IMG/VR virus record: IMGVR_UViG_3300044515_000029
Location: 1 to 50,523 of that record
Source: a virus
Direction: 5' to 3' (one strand)
DNA: 50,523 bases
This document shows positions 28,432-36,274 of this stretch, in pieces. Every line of letters starts with the position of its first letter. Positions within the stretch are counted from its first letter, which is position 1. Under the pieces are notes generated by a model. The model did not search any database. It was not told where the DNA came from and was given only the letters and a program-made list of their open reading frames with translations. Both the position numbers and the translations under genes were made by a program.

Positions 28432-29757
28432 TTGGGTATTCAATCGTTTCCGGCTGCTCTGCAGCCAATCATTCAGCAGAACTTCTTGGAGCGCGAGTTC
28501 CACGACGCGATCCAGTCGATCATCGGGTATCGAAAGATCGCGCGGCGGGAACCGTTCGCCGCGAAGATCGGCGAAACCCTCACCAAGACCCGCAATGGCT
28601 TGAAGGTTCCGACCACGACCCCGCTCGTTCCGAGCACCAACACGAACCTGGACAACGGTCTGACGCCGTCGACCTGGACCGTGGAGCAGTACACGCTGTC
28701 GATCAACCAGTACGGAGATTCGATCGACCTGAACACCGTCACGAACCGCGTCGGCATCGTCGAGCAGTTCCTCACCAATGCGAAGGTCAACGGCATCCAG
28801 GCCGCGCAGTCCTTGGACCGGTTGGCGCGCAATGCGATCTTCAACCCGTACATGGGCGGAAATACTCGAGTCCGCACGACCCTGGGCGCGCCCGCCGCGA
28901 CTATCGCGGTTGATGACGTGCGCGGGTTTCAGCAGGCGTTTTTGAACGGGCAATTGCTGCCAGTTTCCGGCGCCAACCCGATGCAGGTTCTTGTCGGCTC
29001 GACCGTGTATACCCTGAGTGCGGTTGCGGTGGACGGCGGCAACGTCAGCACCGCGCCCCTGGGTATCTCGGGCACGCTGACCTTCACCAGCAACGTGAGC
29101 ACGGCGGACGGAACCGTGCTGAATCAGGTTACCTCGTACTTGAGCGGCGCCGGCAGCGGGCCCTTCATCCTGCGACCGAGCGGACGCGCCACCACGGCGG
29201 CGATCACCGGCAGCGACCTGCTGACGATGGGCGCGGTTCTCGACGGTGTCGCGTACCTGCGTCGCAACGCGGTCCCGACGATCGACGGCATGTACAACAT
29301 GTACCTGGACCCCGTCTCGGGCCGTCAATTATTCGCGGACCCTGACTTTAAGATTCTGTTCCAGGGTCAGAGCGCCGCGAAAGAGTTCCGGCAGGGCCGA
29401 GTCATCGAACTGCTCGACGTTCGGTACATCCCGACGACTGAATCGTTCGTGCAGGTGTTGGGTGGAACTACCATCCGCCGGCCGATCCTGTGCGGTGCGG
29501 AGTCCCTGGTTGAGGGCGACTTCGAGGGCATGGGCAAGAGCGACACGCCGACCGATGCAGGGATCATCAACATGGTCGACGACATCGTTCACGTGACCCG
29601 CGAACCGATCGACCGCCTGCAGCAGATCATCGCCCAGTCCTGGTACTGGATCGGTGGATTTGTGGCGCCGACCGACCAGACGTTGAATCAAAACATCGTC
29701 CCGACCGCGAGCTTGAGCTACTACAAGCGCGCTCTGGTGTTTGAACACGCCGGCTAG
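28432..29757 (+). CDS. Major capsid protein
   Basis: Start TTG at 28432 with AGGAG seven bases upstream. The 441-aa protein is the largest one behind the scaffold, with typical features: SFPAALQPIIQQNFLEREFH at the N terminus, VDGMYNMYLD-like strands, and the domain with SLDRLARNAIFNPYMGG. No delta-domain protease is encoded, so maturation by cleavage is not expected from this gene set. Assignment is by order and shape; I do not recognise an exact family. Confidence 0.85.
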   Translation: MGIQSFPAALQPIIQQNFLEREFHDAIQSIIGYRKIARREPFAAKIGETLTKTRNGLKVPTTTPLVPSTNTNLDNGLTPSTWTVEQYTLSINQYGDSIDLNTVTNRVGIVEQFLTNAKVNGIQAAQSLDRLARNAIFNPYMGGNTRVRTTLGAPAATIAVDDVRGFQQAFLNGQLLPVSGANPMQVLVGSTVYTLSAVAVDGGNVSTAPLGISGTLTFTSNVSTADGTVLNQVTSYLSGAGSGPFILRPSGRATTAAITGSDLLTMGAVLDGVAYLRRNAVPTIDGMYNMYLDPVSGRQLFADPDFKILFQGQSAAKEFRQGRVIELLDVRYIPTTESFVQVLGGTTIRRPILCGAESLVEGDFEGMGKSDTPTDAGIINMVDDIVHVTREPIDRLQQIIAQSWYWIGGFVAPTDQTLNQNIVPTASLSYYKRALVFEHAG

Positions 29758-29776
29758 TCGATAGGGTAGGCAATAA

Positions 29777-29796
29777 GGCGGGCCTTCGGGCCCGCC
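29777..29796 (+). other. UUCG-loop hairpin after the capsid gene
   Basis: GGCGGGCC (29777-29784), TTCG, GGCCCGCC (29789-29796): a perfect 8-bp stem with the extra-stable tetraloop. Followed by CTCTC rather than T, so probably a 3'-end stabiliser or a weak terminator. Confidence 0.6.
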
Positions 29797-29817
29797 TCTC
29801 TCACTGGAGTACAAGCG

Positions 29818-30063
29818 ATGCCACTAGGAACATCCCTCGTTGCAGATACCGGCGCGAGCGCGATCGGCAACGGCCAGCACGCGGAATTGAGCGCGGCGCA
29901 GATCAGCACAAAATACGGTGCTGGCAACGTCAAGACCTCATCCGTGGACTACACGTTCACCTTCAAGGGTCAGCACATCTATTTCCGCAAGGGCGTACCT
30001 GTCGTCATCACTGACGCCGCGATGCTCGCTGCTTTGACCGCTGCCGGCGCACCGGTCTCGTAA
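29818..30063 (+). CDS. Small head protein candidate (81 aa)
   Basis: MPLGTSLVADTGASAIGNGQ continues HAELSAAQISTKYGAGNVKT and FKGQHIYFRKGVPVVITDAA. A beta-rich small protein following the major capsid and preceding the connector genes; decoration or completion role by position only. It has a TGGAG site upstream and overlaps the next start by 1 nt. Confidence 0.6.
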   Translation: MPLGTSLVADTGASAIGNGQHAELSAAQISTKYGAGNVKTSSVDYTFTFKGQHIYFRKGVPVVITDAAMLAALTAAGAPVS

Positions 30064-30257
30064 TGGCTAAGAAGTCACGCGTTGAGCCGGCCGTCTCGAC
30101 ACAGGCTGAAAATACGCCGCTGCCGCGCTTCGTCGTACTCGACGAAACCTACGGGTGGATGGAAAACGGCTGCACGATGATGTTCAAGGAAGGGCAGATC
30201 GTGCGCGACCCGAGCATCGTCAAGGTGCTGATCGATCGCGGCGCCCCATTGCTTTAA
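30063..30257 (+). CDS. Small paralogous phage protein A (64 aa)
   Basis: MAKKSRVEPAVSTQAENTPL is followed by RFVVLDETYGWMENGCTMMF and KEGQIVRDPSIVKVLIDRGA. The second half aligns with the next gene and weakly with the 41-aa gene at 32818, defining a small repeated module (VVL..YG ... EG.IV ... K.LI.R.AP). Role unknown; located between the capsid and connector genes. Confidence 0.6.
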   Translation: MAKKSRVEPAVSTQAENTPLPRFVVLDETYGWMENGCTMMFKEGQIVRDPSIVKVLIDRGAPLL

Positions 30258-30275
30258 ATCACAAGGAATTTTCAC

Positions 30276-30578
30276 ATGGCAGACCCAAAACCAGAAACGG
30301 ACGAAGCTGCAGCAAAGCTCGCCGCCGACGCAGAGGCCGACGCGAAGCAAGTATCCGACAAGGCCGCCGCCGCCAAAAAGGCCGCCGCGGAATCCAAGTC
30401 GATGCTCGCCAAGATCAAGCACGTGGTCCTGACATCGGTGTATGGCTTCTACGACGAGGCGGGCAAGTACGTCGGCTGGGTCGAGGGTCATATCGTGACC
30501 GAGGCCGAGCACATCAAGCTGCTGATCGAACGCAAGGCGCCGGTCACCGTCGTGGAGCACGAGGAAGCGCCGAAGTGA
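30276..30578 (+). CDS. Small paralogous phage protein B (100 aa)
   Basis: An Ala/Lys-rich helical N terminus (AAAKLAADAEADAKQVSDKA) leads to HVVLTSVYGFYDEAGKYVGW and VEGHIVTEAEHIKLLIERKA, homologous to the gene before it. Probably arose by tandem duplication plus fusion of a coiled coil. Role unknown. Confidence 0.6.
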   Translation: MADPKPETDEAAAKLAADAEADAKQVSDKAAAAKKAAAESKSMLAKIKHVVLTSVYGFYDEAGKYVGWVEGHIVTEAEHIKLLIERKAPVTVVEHEEAPK

Positions 30579-30883
30579 GCGACGGTCAGTATTTTCGGCA
30601 GGGCAAGAGCTCGGCACTGAACATCAGCACGCCTACGCTTGTAGTCGCGGTCAGCAAGGATCAATCGCTTGCCCAGGCTCGCGTCGTGCGCGTGAACGTG
30701 CTCGTGGCGGGAACGACTGCCGGAACCGTGAACGACAGCGCGTCGGTAGCCGGCGCGGGCGCCGCGAATGAAATCGCCGCGCTGCCGAACGTGGTCGGCC
30801 CGATCCTGATTGACTTCCCCATTCTGGCGGGCCTGGTGATCGTCCCAGGAACCGGCCAGGTCGTCTCTGTCAGCTACGACTGA
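30575..30883 (+). CDS. Hypothetical structural-region protein (102 aa)
   Basis: A GTG start at 30575 makes a GTGA overlap with the previous stop. The product reads MSDGQYFRQGKSSALNISTP, then TLVVAVSKDQSLAQARVVRV and IVPGTGQVVSVSYD, all beta strand. Likely a small head or tail beta-sandwich protein. It ends on the A that begins the next ATG. Confidence 0.55.
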   Translation: MSDGQYFRQGKSSALNISTPTLVVAVSKDQSLAQARVVRVNVLVAGTTAGTVNDSASVAGAGAANEIAALPNVVGPILIDFPILAGLVIVPGTGQVVSVSYD

Positions 30884-31305
30884 TGTCAAGCAATCCGCCA
30901 GAATTCCCCGGTGGTGTAGGCAACTTCACCACGGCGCAGAAAGTCGACATCCGTCGATTTTGCGGCTACCCGCAATTTGGCGCGACACCGTCGAGCTTTC
31001 AGAGTTACAGATTTTTCCAGTCCTACGGAACGCTGGAATATCGCATGTCCAACATGCTTCCCGAGGAAGCCGCGGTCGTGCAGAACGTGTATCTGGCGAA
31101 CCTGACCGCCCTCGAAGCGGCTATCCCGGCATCGAGCGCGAACCTGGATACAGACAAGGCGGCCGTATGGACGCACAACAAGAACGAAGTCAGCGACCGC
31201 TATGCGCTTTTCAACAAGTGGCGGCGAGACTTGTGCTCGTTTATGGGAATTCCGCCGGGAGAAGGCTTGCAAGGCGGCGGTAACAGCGTCTCGCTGGTGG
31301 TCTGA
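30883..31305 (+). CDS. Putative head-tail connector protein (140 aa)
   Basis: MSSNPPEFPGGVGNFTTAQK followed by VDIRRFCGYPQFGATPSSFQ and VSDRYALFNKWRRDLCSFMG. A helical C-terminal half and position between capsid and tail genes fit a connector/adaptor. It overlaps the next start by 1 nt. Family not recognised. Confidence 0.6.
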   Translation: MSSNPPEFPGGVGNFTTAQKVDIRRFCGYPQFGATPSSFQSYRFFQSYGTLEYRMSNMLPEEAAVVQNVYLANLTALEAAIPASSANLDTDKAAVWTHNKNEVSDRYALFNKWRRDLCSFMGIPPGEGLQGGGNSVSLVV

Positions 31306-31952
31306 TGGACGGCCCGACGATTCAGGCTCGCATCTATGCGGGCCGAGGCAAGGCTGCGCAGCGCATCGGCCTGCCGTGCCAAGTGTTCAGGCCGACGGCG
31401 ACCGGCTCGCCATTCACGAATCAGATCGCGACGCTCAACGCCGCTTTCAACTCGGCGGATCCGAACTACGTCAAGCCGAACCTGTACGGCAAGGCGGTAT
31501 GGTTTTCCGATCTCGACGGGCGATTTACGCGCGTCGGCGATTATCTGGTGCGCCTCTCTGACAATTCGTACTGGTTTATCGCCGCGCAGCAGCAGCTTTT
31601 GCCGATTGTGGTCATCGCCTGCAATAGGATCGTGAATGTGTTCCGGCCGCAGCAGCAGAGCGGGGTCGGAGCGGTGGGCTACGGCGGCGACACCGTGGCG
31701 CAGGAAACGCCGCTCATCACCGGATACCCGGCCTCGGTGCTGGTCGGAACGAAGTCTGACAAGAGCCTCGTAAACCTGCCCGGCGATGTGCGAAATCCCG
31801 CCTGGGCGATATTGCTGCCGGTTTTGCCGGCGAACACGTACCTGAGAAACGAGGACGTGATCACCGACGACCAGAACCGCCGGTATGTCATCAGTAGCGC
31901 GGAATTGACCGATCTCGGATGGCGCATCAACGCGGCACAGGCTGAAACCTAA
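31305..31952 (+). CDS. Putative head/tail completion protein (215 aa)
   Basis: MDGPTIQARIYAGRGKAAQR continues PCQVFRPTATGSPF and later GDYLVRLSDNSYWFIAAQQQ and VITDDQNRRYVISSAELTDL. Two beta-rich halves separated by a Gly linker. In this position other myoviruses have neck or stopper proteins. Assigned by order only. Confidence 0.6.
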   Translation: MDGPTIQARIYAGRGKAAQRIGLPCQVFRPTATGSPFTNQIATLNAAFNSADPNYVKPNLYGKAVWFSDLDGRFTRVGDYLVRLSDNSYWFIAAQQQLLPIVVIACNRIVNVFRPQQQSGVGAVGYGGDTVAQETPLITGYPASVLVGTKSDKSLVNLPGDVRNPAWAILLPVLPANTYLRNEDVITDDQNRRYVISSAELTDLGWRINAAQAET

Positions 31953-31953
31953 A

Positions 31954-32808
31954 ATGGCTGACCTTGTCGACGTGCAGAACGCGCTGGTCGCGCTGATCTC
32001 GCAGACGCTCTACCCGGGCGGAATCACGCAGCCATCGGTAACGGGCGTACCGACTATCATTTATGCGGGATGGCCGACATCTTCGCAGCTCGACGCTGAT
32101 CTCTTGGCGCTCTCGCAGAATATTCCCGCCGGCCGGATGCACGTCACCGTGTTCCCCTCCAAGATGGAGCGCAACACAACACGGTATCTGCGTAACAATT
32201 GGGTCAAGGTAACTGAGCCGGACGTGACGATTACGCTCACCGTGAGCGGGCAGCAGGTTACGGTCGGCGGGAGCGTTTCAACGCCGCAGAATGTCATGCT
32301 GCTGGTGAACGGTCAGCCGTACATCTACGGCGTGCAGCCGGACGACACGCTTCAAACCGCCGCCGCAGCGCTCGCCGCGCTCGTGCCGGGCGCTTCAAGT
32401 GCTGGCTCGATCATCACGCTTGCGCCGACCGCGAACCTGACCGCGGCGCGCGTCGGCGGATCCGGTTCCTCCGGACTTGAGATTCGCCGGCAAGAGCGGG
32501 TATTCCAAGTCACCGTATGGGGCGACACGCCCGCTCATCGGGACGTGACCTCGAAAGCGATTGACCCCGTGCTCGGCAACATCGCGTTTCTGAGCTTTCC
32601 AGATCAGTCTCGCGGATATCTGCAGTACCGCTCGACGAATGTCATTGACTTGATGTCGAAGGCGGTTGTTTACCGTCGCGACCTGAATTACAGCGTCGAT
32701 TACCCGACGATCGAGACAATCACGACGCCGCAAATTATGACGCTCGGCATTCACCCCTCCGTGGGTGTGGCGCCACCGTTTCAGCCAACCGCAACCGTTT
32801 CAATTTAA
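31954..32808 (+). CDS. Putative neck or tail-terminator protein (284 aa)
   Basis: MADLVDVQNALVALISQTLY carries TIIYAGWPTSSQLDADLLAL and HVTVFPSKMERNTTRYLRNN, then a beta segment (EIRRQERVFQVTVWGDTPAH) and RGYLQYRSTNVIDLMSKAVV. Such proteins directly precede the sheath in several contractile phages. A tail-terminator role is plausible; the exact family is not recognised. Confidence 0.6.
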   Translation: MADLVDVQNALVALISQTLYPGGITQPSVTGVPTIIYAGWPTSSQLDADLLALSQNIPAGRMHVTVFPSKMERNTTRYLRNNWVKVTEPDVTITLTVSGQQVTVGGSVSTPQNVMLLVNGQPYIYGVQPDDTLQTAAAALAALVPGASSAGSIITLAPTANLTAARVGGSGSSGLEIRRQERVFQVTVWGDTPAHRDVTSKAIDPVLGNIAFLSFPDQSRGYLQYRSTNVIDLMSKAVVYRRDLNYSVDYPTIETITTPQIMTLGIHPSVGVAPPFQPTATVSI

Positions 32809-32817
32809 GAGGTTCCT

Positions 32818-32943
32818 ATGGCCCTTGTCGTTGTTCACCCATTCGGCCCCTACAAGAAGGGCGACAAAATCACCGACTCGGGAGAGGTCGAGAGGATTCT
32901 CGCCAGTTCCAACGCGCCAAAAGTCGTGAAGATCGGCGCGTAA
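32818..32943 (+). CDS. Small protein related to the 30063/30276 pair (41 aa)
   Basis: MALVVVHPFGPYKKGDKITD continues SGEVERILASSNAPKVV. The VVxxxFG ... GDxITD ... V.RIL...AP layout resembles the paralogous modules 2.5 kb upstream, here reduced to the minimal form. It sits between the pre-sheath gene and the terminator. An AGAGG ribosome site lies just before it. Confidence 0.55.
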   Translation: MALVVVHPFGPYKKGDKITDSGEVERILASSNAPKVVKIGA

Positions 32944-32967
32944 ACCGCCGCCTCAACCCCTCATCAG

Positions 32968-32989
32968 AACCCGCCTCGGCGGGTTTTTT
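32968..32989 (+). terminator. Terminator-like hairpin before the sheath
   Basis: AACCCGC (32968-32974), loop CTCG, GCGGGTT then TTTTT. The T-run continues into the conserved TTTTTCATTTCTGGAG segment that ends in the sheath ribosome site (GGAG). If it terminates, only part of the transcription reaches the tail genes, unless antitermination holds. Confidence 0.8.
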
Positions 32990-33006
32990 CATTTCTGGAG
33001 TAGCCA

Positions 33007-34548
33007 ATGGGTCAAATAGTTCCGGCCGGTTCGATCAATCTCGCCGCGCAGGTAGTGCCAGGCGTCACCGTCCAGGTGCAACCGCCTGCAACGCAGTTCA
33101 TCAACGGGGTACCGACGAACGGTCTTGGCATCGTCGGCACTGCGTCATGGGGTGCGGTCAATAGCCCCGTGAATTTCGGGACTCCCGCCGAGGGCCAGGC
33201 GCAATTCGGCCCGCTCCAGCCGCGATTGTTTGACCTAATGACGGCGGTCAGCATCGCCGCGCAGCAGGGCGCGAACAATTTCACATGCGTGCGCGTCACC
33301 GATGGCACCGACACCGCCGCCACGGTCGAAGTGCAAGTCAATTGCCTCGCGCTCACGTCGAAGCACACCGGCTCATTCGGCAACAGTACGAAAGTGACCA
33401 TCGCGGCCGGCTCCCAGGCCGGAACGTTCCAGGTGACGGTAAGCGCTCCGGGACTCGTCCCCGAGAACTTCAACAACATTGGCGCCGGATTGGCCGGCAA
33501 CGCGTTATGGGTGGCGATTGCCAATGCCATCAACAACGGCAACACCGCATTGCGCGGCCCGTCTCAGATCGTCGTGGCGAGCGCAGGCGTTGGCACGACT
33601 GTCCCGGCCCCCGCGACTCTATCCCTTGCCGGCGGCACCGATGGCGTGGCAAACATCACGACCGCCACAATGGTAGGCGTCTCGACCACGCCGCGGAGCG
33701 GAATGTCCGCGCTGCTCAATACGGGCATCAGCGTGGCAATGCTCGCCGACCTCGTCGACGAGACGAGCTTCCCCTCGCAGATCGCCTTCGGCCTCGCGAA
33801 CGGCGTTGAAATGGTTGGCGTCAGCGTCTCGGGCGATCAGATTTCGACCGCGATTGCAAATAAGGCGTCGAACGGCGTCGACAGCTTCGCCTTTAAATTG
33901 CTATTCGGCGACTGGGTGTTCTGGCTCGACACCGTGAACAATCAGCAGCGGCTCGTGAGCCCTCAGGCTTTCGCTGCTGGCGAGCTTGTGTCTCTATCCC
34001 CGCAGAATTCGCCGCTGAACAAGCAACTGCAGGGAATCATCGGCACGCAAAAGTCGATGAGCAATCAGCAGTATTCGAACGCCGACCTGCAGGCACTCAT
34101 CGGCGCCGGCATCGACGTGATCGCGAACCCCTCGCCGGGCGGTTCGTACTTCTCCTTGCAGTCGGGACACAACTCGAGTTCGAACCCACTGCAGCACGGC
34201 GATGCGTACACGCGGATGATAAATTTCCTGTCGACGACGTTCCTCGCCGGAATGGGTATTTTCGTCGGCCAGCTCGACAGCCCGACAGTGCAGGCGACCA
34301 TTCTCGCGACGTTGAGCGCGTTCCTCGACAACCTGGCGGATCAGGGAATGATCGGCAACTCTCAGGGAACCACGCCGTACAGCGTGACCATCGACCCGGC
34401 GCTCAATCCGCCCTCGCAGATTGCGCTCGGCAACCTGCAGATCAGCGCGCAGGTGCAATTCCTCGCGGTCATCGAGAACTTGATTATCAACGTCCAGGGC
34501 GGCTCGTCGGTGCAGGTCGCATCGGTCGGCGTCACCCCGCAGCAGTAA
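33007..34548 (+). CDS. Tail sheath protein (contractile tail)
   Basis: The 513-aa product starts MGQIVPAGSINLAAQVVPGV and shows phage-sheath landmarks: an N-terminal domain (GTASWGAVNSPVNFG), a variable insertion (TVSAPGLVPENFNNIGAG), and the conserved C-terminal half (YTRMINFLSTTFLAGMGIFV, VQATILATLSAFLDNLADQG) which polymerises around the tube. This identifies the phage as contractile. The gene follows a terminator/ribosome-site leader. Confidence 0.92.
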   Translation: MGQIVPAGSINLAAQVVPGVTVQVQPPATQFINGVPTNGLGIVGTASWGAVNSPVNFGTPAEGQAQFGPLQPRLFDLMTAVSIAAQQGANNFTCVRVTDGTDTAATVEVQVNCLALTSKHTGSFGNSTKVTIAAGSQAGTFQVTVSAPGLVPENFNNIGAGLAGNALWVAIANAINNGNTALRGPSQIVVASAGVGTTVPAPATLSLAGGTDGVANITTATMVGVSTTPRSGMSALLNTGISVAMLADLVDETSFPSQIAFGLANGVEMVGVSVSGDQISTAIANKASNGVDSFAFKLLFGDWVFWLDTVNNQQRLVSPQAFAAGELVSLSPQNSPLNKQLQGIIGTQKSMSNQQYSNADLQALIGAGIDVIANPSPGGSYFSLQSGHNSSSNPLQHGDAYTRMINFLSTTFLAGMGIFVGQLDSPTVQATILATLSAFLDNLADQGMIGNSQGTTPYSVTIDPALNPPSQIALGNLQISAQVQFLAVIENLIINVQGGSSVQVASVGVTPQQ

Positions 34549-34571
34549 CAACCAACCCCGCAACCCATCGT

Positions 34572-34598
34572 AGGCCGCCTTGTGCGGCCTTTTAATTT
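34572..34598 (+). terminator. Terminator-like hairpin between sheath and tube
   Basis: AGGCCGC (34572-34578), loop CTTGT, GCGGCCT (34584-34590), then TTTAATTTT. A GGAG ribosome site for the tube gene follows directly. It may reduce downstream transcription or protect the sheath mRNA end. Confidence 0.75.
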
Positions 34599-34612
34599 TC
34601 GGAGCCGCATAC

Positions 34613-35047
34613 ATGCCCCAGGGTCAATTTAACCTCGGCCGAGATATCGGTCTGACGATCTTCACCCCGCAAGCCGGGCCGCTCACGCTCAACACGATCA
34701 AGTCGTTCAAGTCGAAGTCCGACGACAACGTGCAGAAGATCATCCTGATCAATGGAATCACCGATCACTTGCGGTTTTTTCAAGGGTGGTCTGGCAGCTT
34801 CGACATAGAGCGCGCGAACGCGGTACTCGATCAGTATTTCGCGCTGCTTGAGTCCAACTACTTCCTCGGCATCCCCGAGGCAGCGGCCTCGATCACGGAG
34901 ACCATTCAGGAAGTGAACGGCACCGTCTCTCAGTATCGCTATCCTGGCGTCATTCTGAGCTTCTCGGACGCGGGCGACTACACGGGCGATAAGTCTGTGA
35001 GCCAGTCCCTGTCGTTCGTCTCCCGTCGCCGCATTCAGATCGTTTAA
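34613..35047 (+). CDS. Tail tube protein
   Basis: Starting at the ATG at 34613, the 144-aa protein reads MPQGQFNLGRDIGLTIFTPQ, then LTLNTIKSFKSKSDDNVQKI and YPGVILSFSDAGDYTGDKSV, fitting the two-sheet barrel of tube proteins that stack inside the sheath. Its place straight after the sheath is the standard one. The frame extends upstream over the terminator and is not coding there. Confidence 0.85.
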   Translation: MPQGQFNLGRDIGLTIFTPQAGPLTLNTIKSFKSKSDDNVQKIILINGITDHLRFFQGWSGSFDIERANAVLDQYFALLESNYFLGIPEAAASITETIQEVNGTVSQYRYPGVILSFSDAGDYTGDKSVSQSLSFVSRRRIQIV

Positions 35048-35055
35048 GGGAAGCC

Positions 35056-35436
35056 ATGAGCAACAAATTGACGGTGCATGAAACGGCACCGACCCCGACC
35101 GCGCAAGTGATCGCGAAGGCCGGCGCGGAAGTGAATGTCACCGACTCAAAGGGGCGAGTGATCTCGCTAAAAAAGCCAGGCATTCTCTCGCAATACCGCA
35201 TCATCGAGACGATGGGGAAGTCAGCGGACATCGAAACCTATCGCGGCATGGTCACGCCGCTGATATGGATCTCGGCGATCGACGGCGATTACGTTCCCCC
35301 GATTGCAAGCAAATTGCAGTTGGAAGCGCTGATTCAGCGCGTCGGCGATGAGGGGCTTGAGGCGGTCGTCAAGGGCATCGTGGAAAACTTCGGCGAGCAG
35401 GACGACGAAGCCAACAGGGCCGCCATAAAAAAATAG
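35056..35436 (+). CDS. Tail assembly chaperone G (short form)
   Basis: This 126-aa protein starts MSNKLTVHETAPTPTAQVIA and ends at a TAG just after the slippery A7 run. It contains LSQYRIIETMGKSADIETYR and helices LQLEALIQRVGDEGLEAVVK, in the manner of G chaperones that coat the tape-measure protein. It is located between tube and tape measure, as expected. Confidence 0.85.
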   Translation: MSNKLTVHETAPTPTAQVIAKAGAEVNVTDSKGRVISLKKPGILSQYRIIETMGKSADIETYRGMVTPLIWISAIDGDYVPPIASKLQLEALIQRVGDEGLEAVVKGIVENFGEQDDEANRAAIKK

Positions 35437-35606
35437 TTTCCTGTGTTCCCGTTCGAGAGGCCCTTTGGCTGGTGAATCACGGGGTGGACTTCGATCTCGC
35501 GTTCCAACTCGATGACGTTGAGCGCACCGCCTACTGCATTATTTTCAGCGAGCAGGACAGCGGACAAGTGTTCGATTTCGATTCGATGAGCTTCAAAGAC
35601 AAATGA
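35056..35606 (+). CDS. Tail assembly chaperone GT (-1 frameshift fusion)
   Basis: Ribosomes slipping -1 on A-AAA-AAA (35427-35433) would bypass the TAG and read 57 further codons to TGA at 35604-35606, giving a 183-aa fusion. The extension (VPVREALWLVNHGVDFDLAF, then ERTAYCIIFSEQDSG) looks fully coding and has no start codon of its own nearby. G/GT frameshifting at this location is conserved in long-tailed phages (lambda G/GT type). No other gene fills 35437-35602. Confidence 0.85.
35427..35433 (+). promoter_or_regulatory. -1 frameshift slippery site A-AAA-AAA
   Basis: Seven A bases fall exactly in the X-XXY-YYZ phase of the G frame (codons AAA, AAA at 35428-35433) and are followed at once by the TAG stop. 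After slippage the next codon is ATA at 35433-35435. Confidence 0.85.
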
Positions 35607-36082
35607 AGGAATTCTCAAGTTTCGGCAGCTTCGCGCGGCACCTTCTAGTGACCGCGGCGGTGGGCGAGGAAGTCACTCACCATCTAACCGAAAAGGCGGC
35701 CGAACTCATCAAGGATGACGCGCAGAAGCGCATCGGAGAGTACCAGGACTACACCGGGCCGTTCCCTGGTTGGGCCCCGCTGGCGGATTCGACCAAGGCT
35801 GACCGCGTAGCGCAAGGCTTCTCAGAAGATGAGCCGCTGCTGCGCACGGGCGAACTGCGGGACTCGATAACGGTCAGCGCAAAGGGAAATGAGGCGGTGG
35901 TCGGCAGCGACAGCGATATCGCGCTGTATCAGGAAGTGGGTACGGACAAGATTCCGCCGCGGCCGTTCTTGGGCCCGGCTGGTTACGACAGCAAACTGGG
36001 CATCGGAGAATTGTCTGCAAAGACTATCGTTGCGTGGATCTCGGGCCTGGGCTGGAAGCGGCCTCAGATCAAATTGCCGTAG
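35603..36082 (+). CDS. Minor tail / HK97-gp10-like protein (159 aa)
   Basis: MKEFSSFGSFARHLLVTAAV is followed by DDAQKRIGEYQDYTGPFPGW, LLRTGELRDSITV and IALYQEVGTDKIPPRPFLGP. LLRTGELRDSI ... YQEVGTDKIPPRPFL is the hallmark of the gp10/virion-morphogenesis family (Mu gpG type). It overlaps the GT stop (ATGA). Role: tail completion. Confidence 0.8.
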   Translation: MKEFSSFGSFARHLLVTAAVGEEVTHHLTEKAAELIKDDAQKRIGEYQDYTGPFPGWAPLADSTKADRVAQGFSEDEPLLRTGELRDSITVSAKGNEAVVGSDSDIALYQEVGTDKIPPRPFLGPAGYDSKLGIGELSAKTIVAWISGLGWKRPQIKLP

Positions 36083-36261
36083 ATCGACAGCGCAATAACT
36101 GATCCCCAAAAGATCGCGAACGCGATCCACCAGCGCTGTTTATTGGTGAGGCCGAGCAGGCGAAAGAGCAGCCGTTTTTCTTGAGGGAAGCGCGCGTCAG
36201 GGTACTGGACCCACGGCACCCGCTCTGCGAACCATTCATGAATTCGCGTCGTTACGCGCAT
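36064..36261 (-). CDS. Reverse-strand single-span membrane protein (65 aa)
   Basis: On the minus strand from the ATG at 36261: MRVTTRIHEWFAERVPWVQY, then DARFPQEKRLLFRLLGLTNK and a C-terminal hydrophobic segment WWIAFAIFWGSVIALSIYGN. A basic/amphipathic N-terminal domain with one C-terminal membrane span. It fills an otherwise empty 190-bp gap between rightward tail genes and starts 13 nt from the divergent tape-measure gene. The overlap with the upstream gene is at 3' ends only. It looks like an inserted lysogenic gene (exclusion or envelope function is a guess). Confidence 0.5.
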   Translation of the reverse strand: MRVTTRIHEWFAERVPWVQYPDARFPQEKRLLFRLLGLTNKQRWWIAFAIFWGSVIALSIYGNLI

Positions 36262-36274
36262 AGGAAGTTTCCCG

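Noticed and set aside
28120-29328. 402-codon minus-strand frame opposite the capsid gene
   Set aside because: Arises from GC-rich codon use of the major capsid gene; Arg/Val-rich and unlike any protein.
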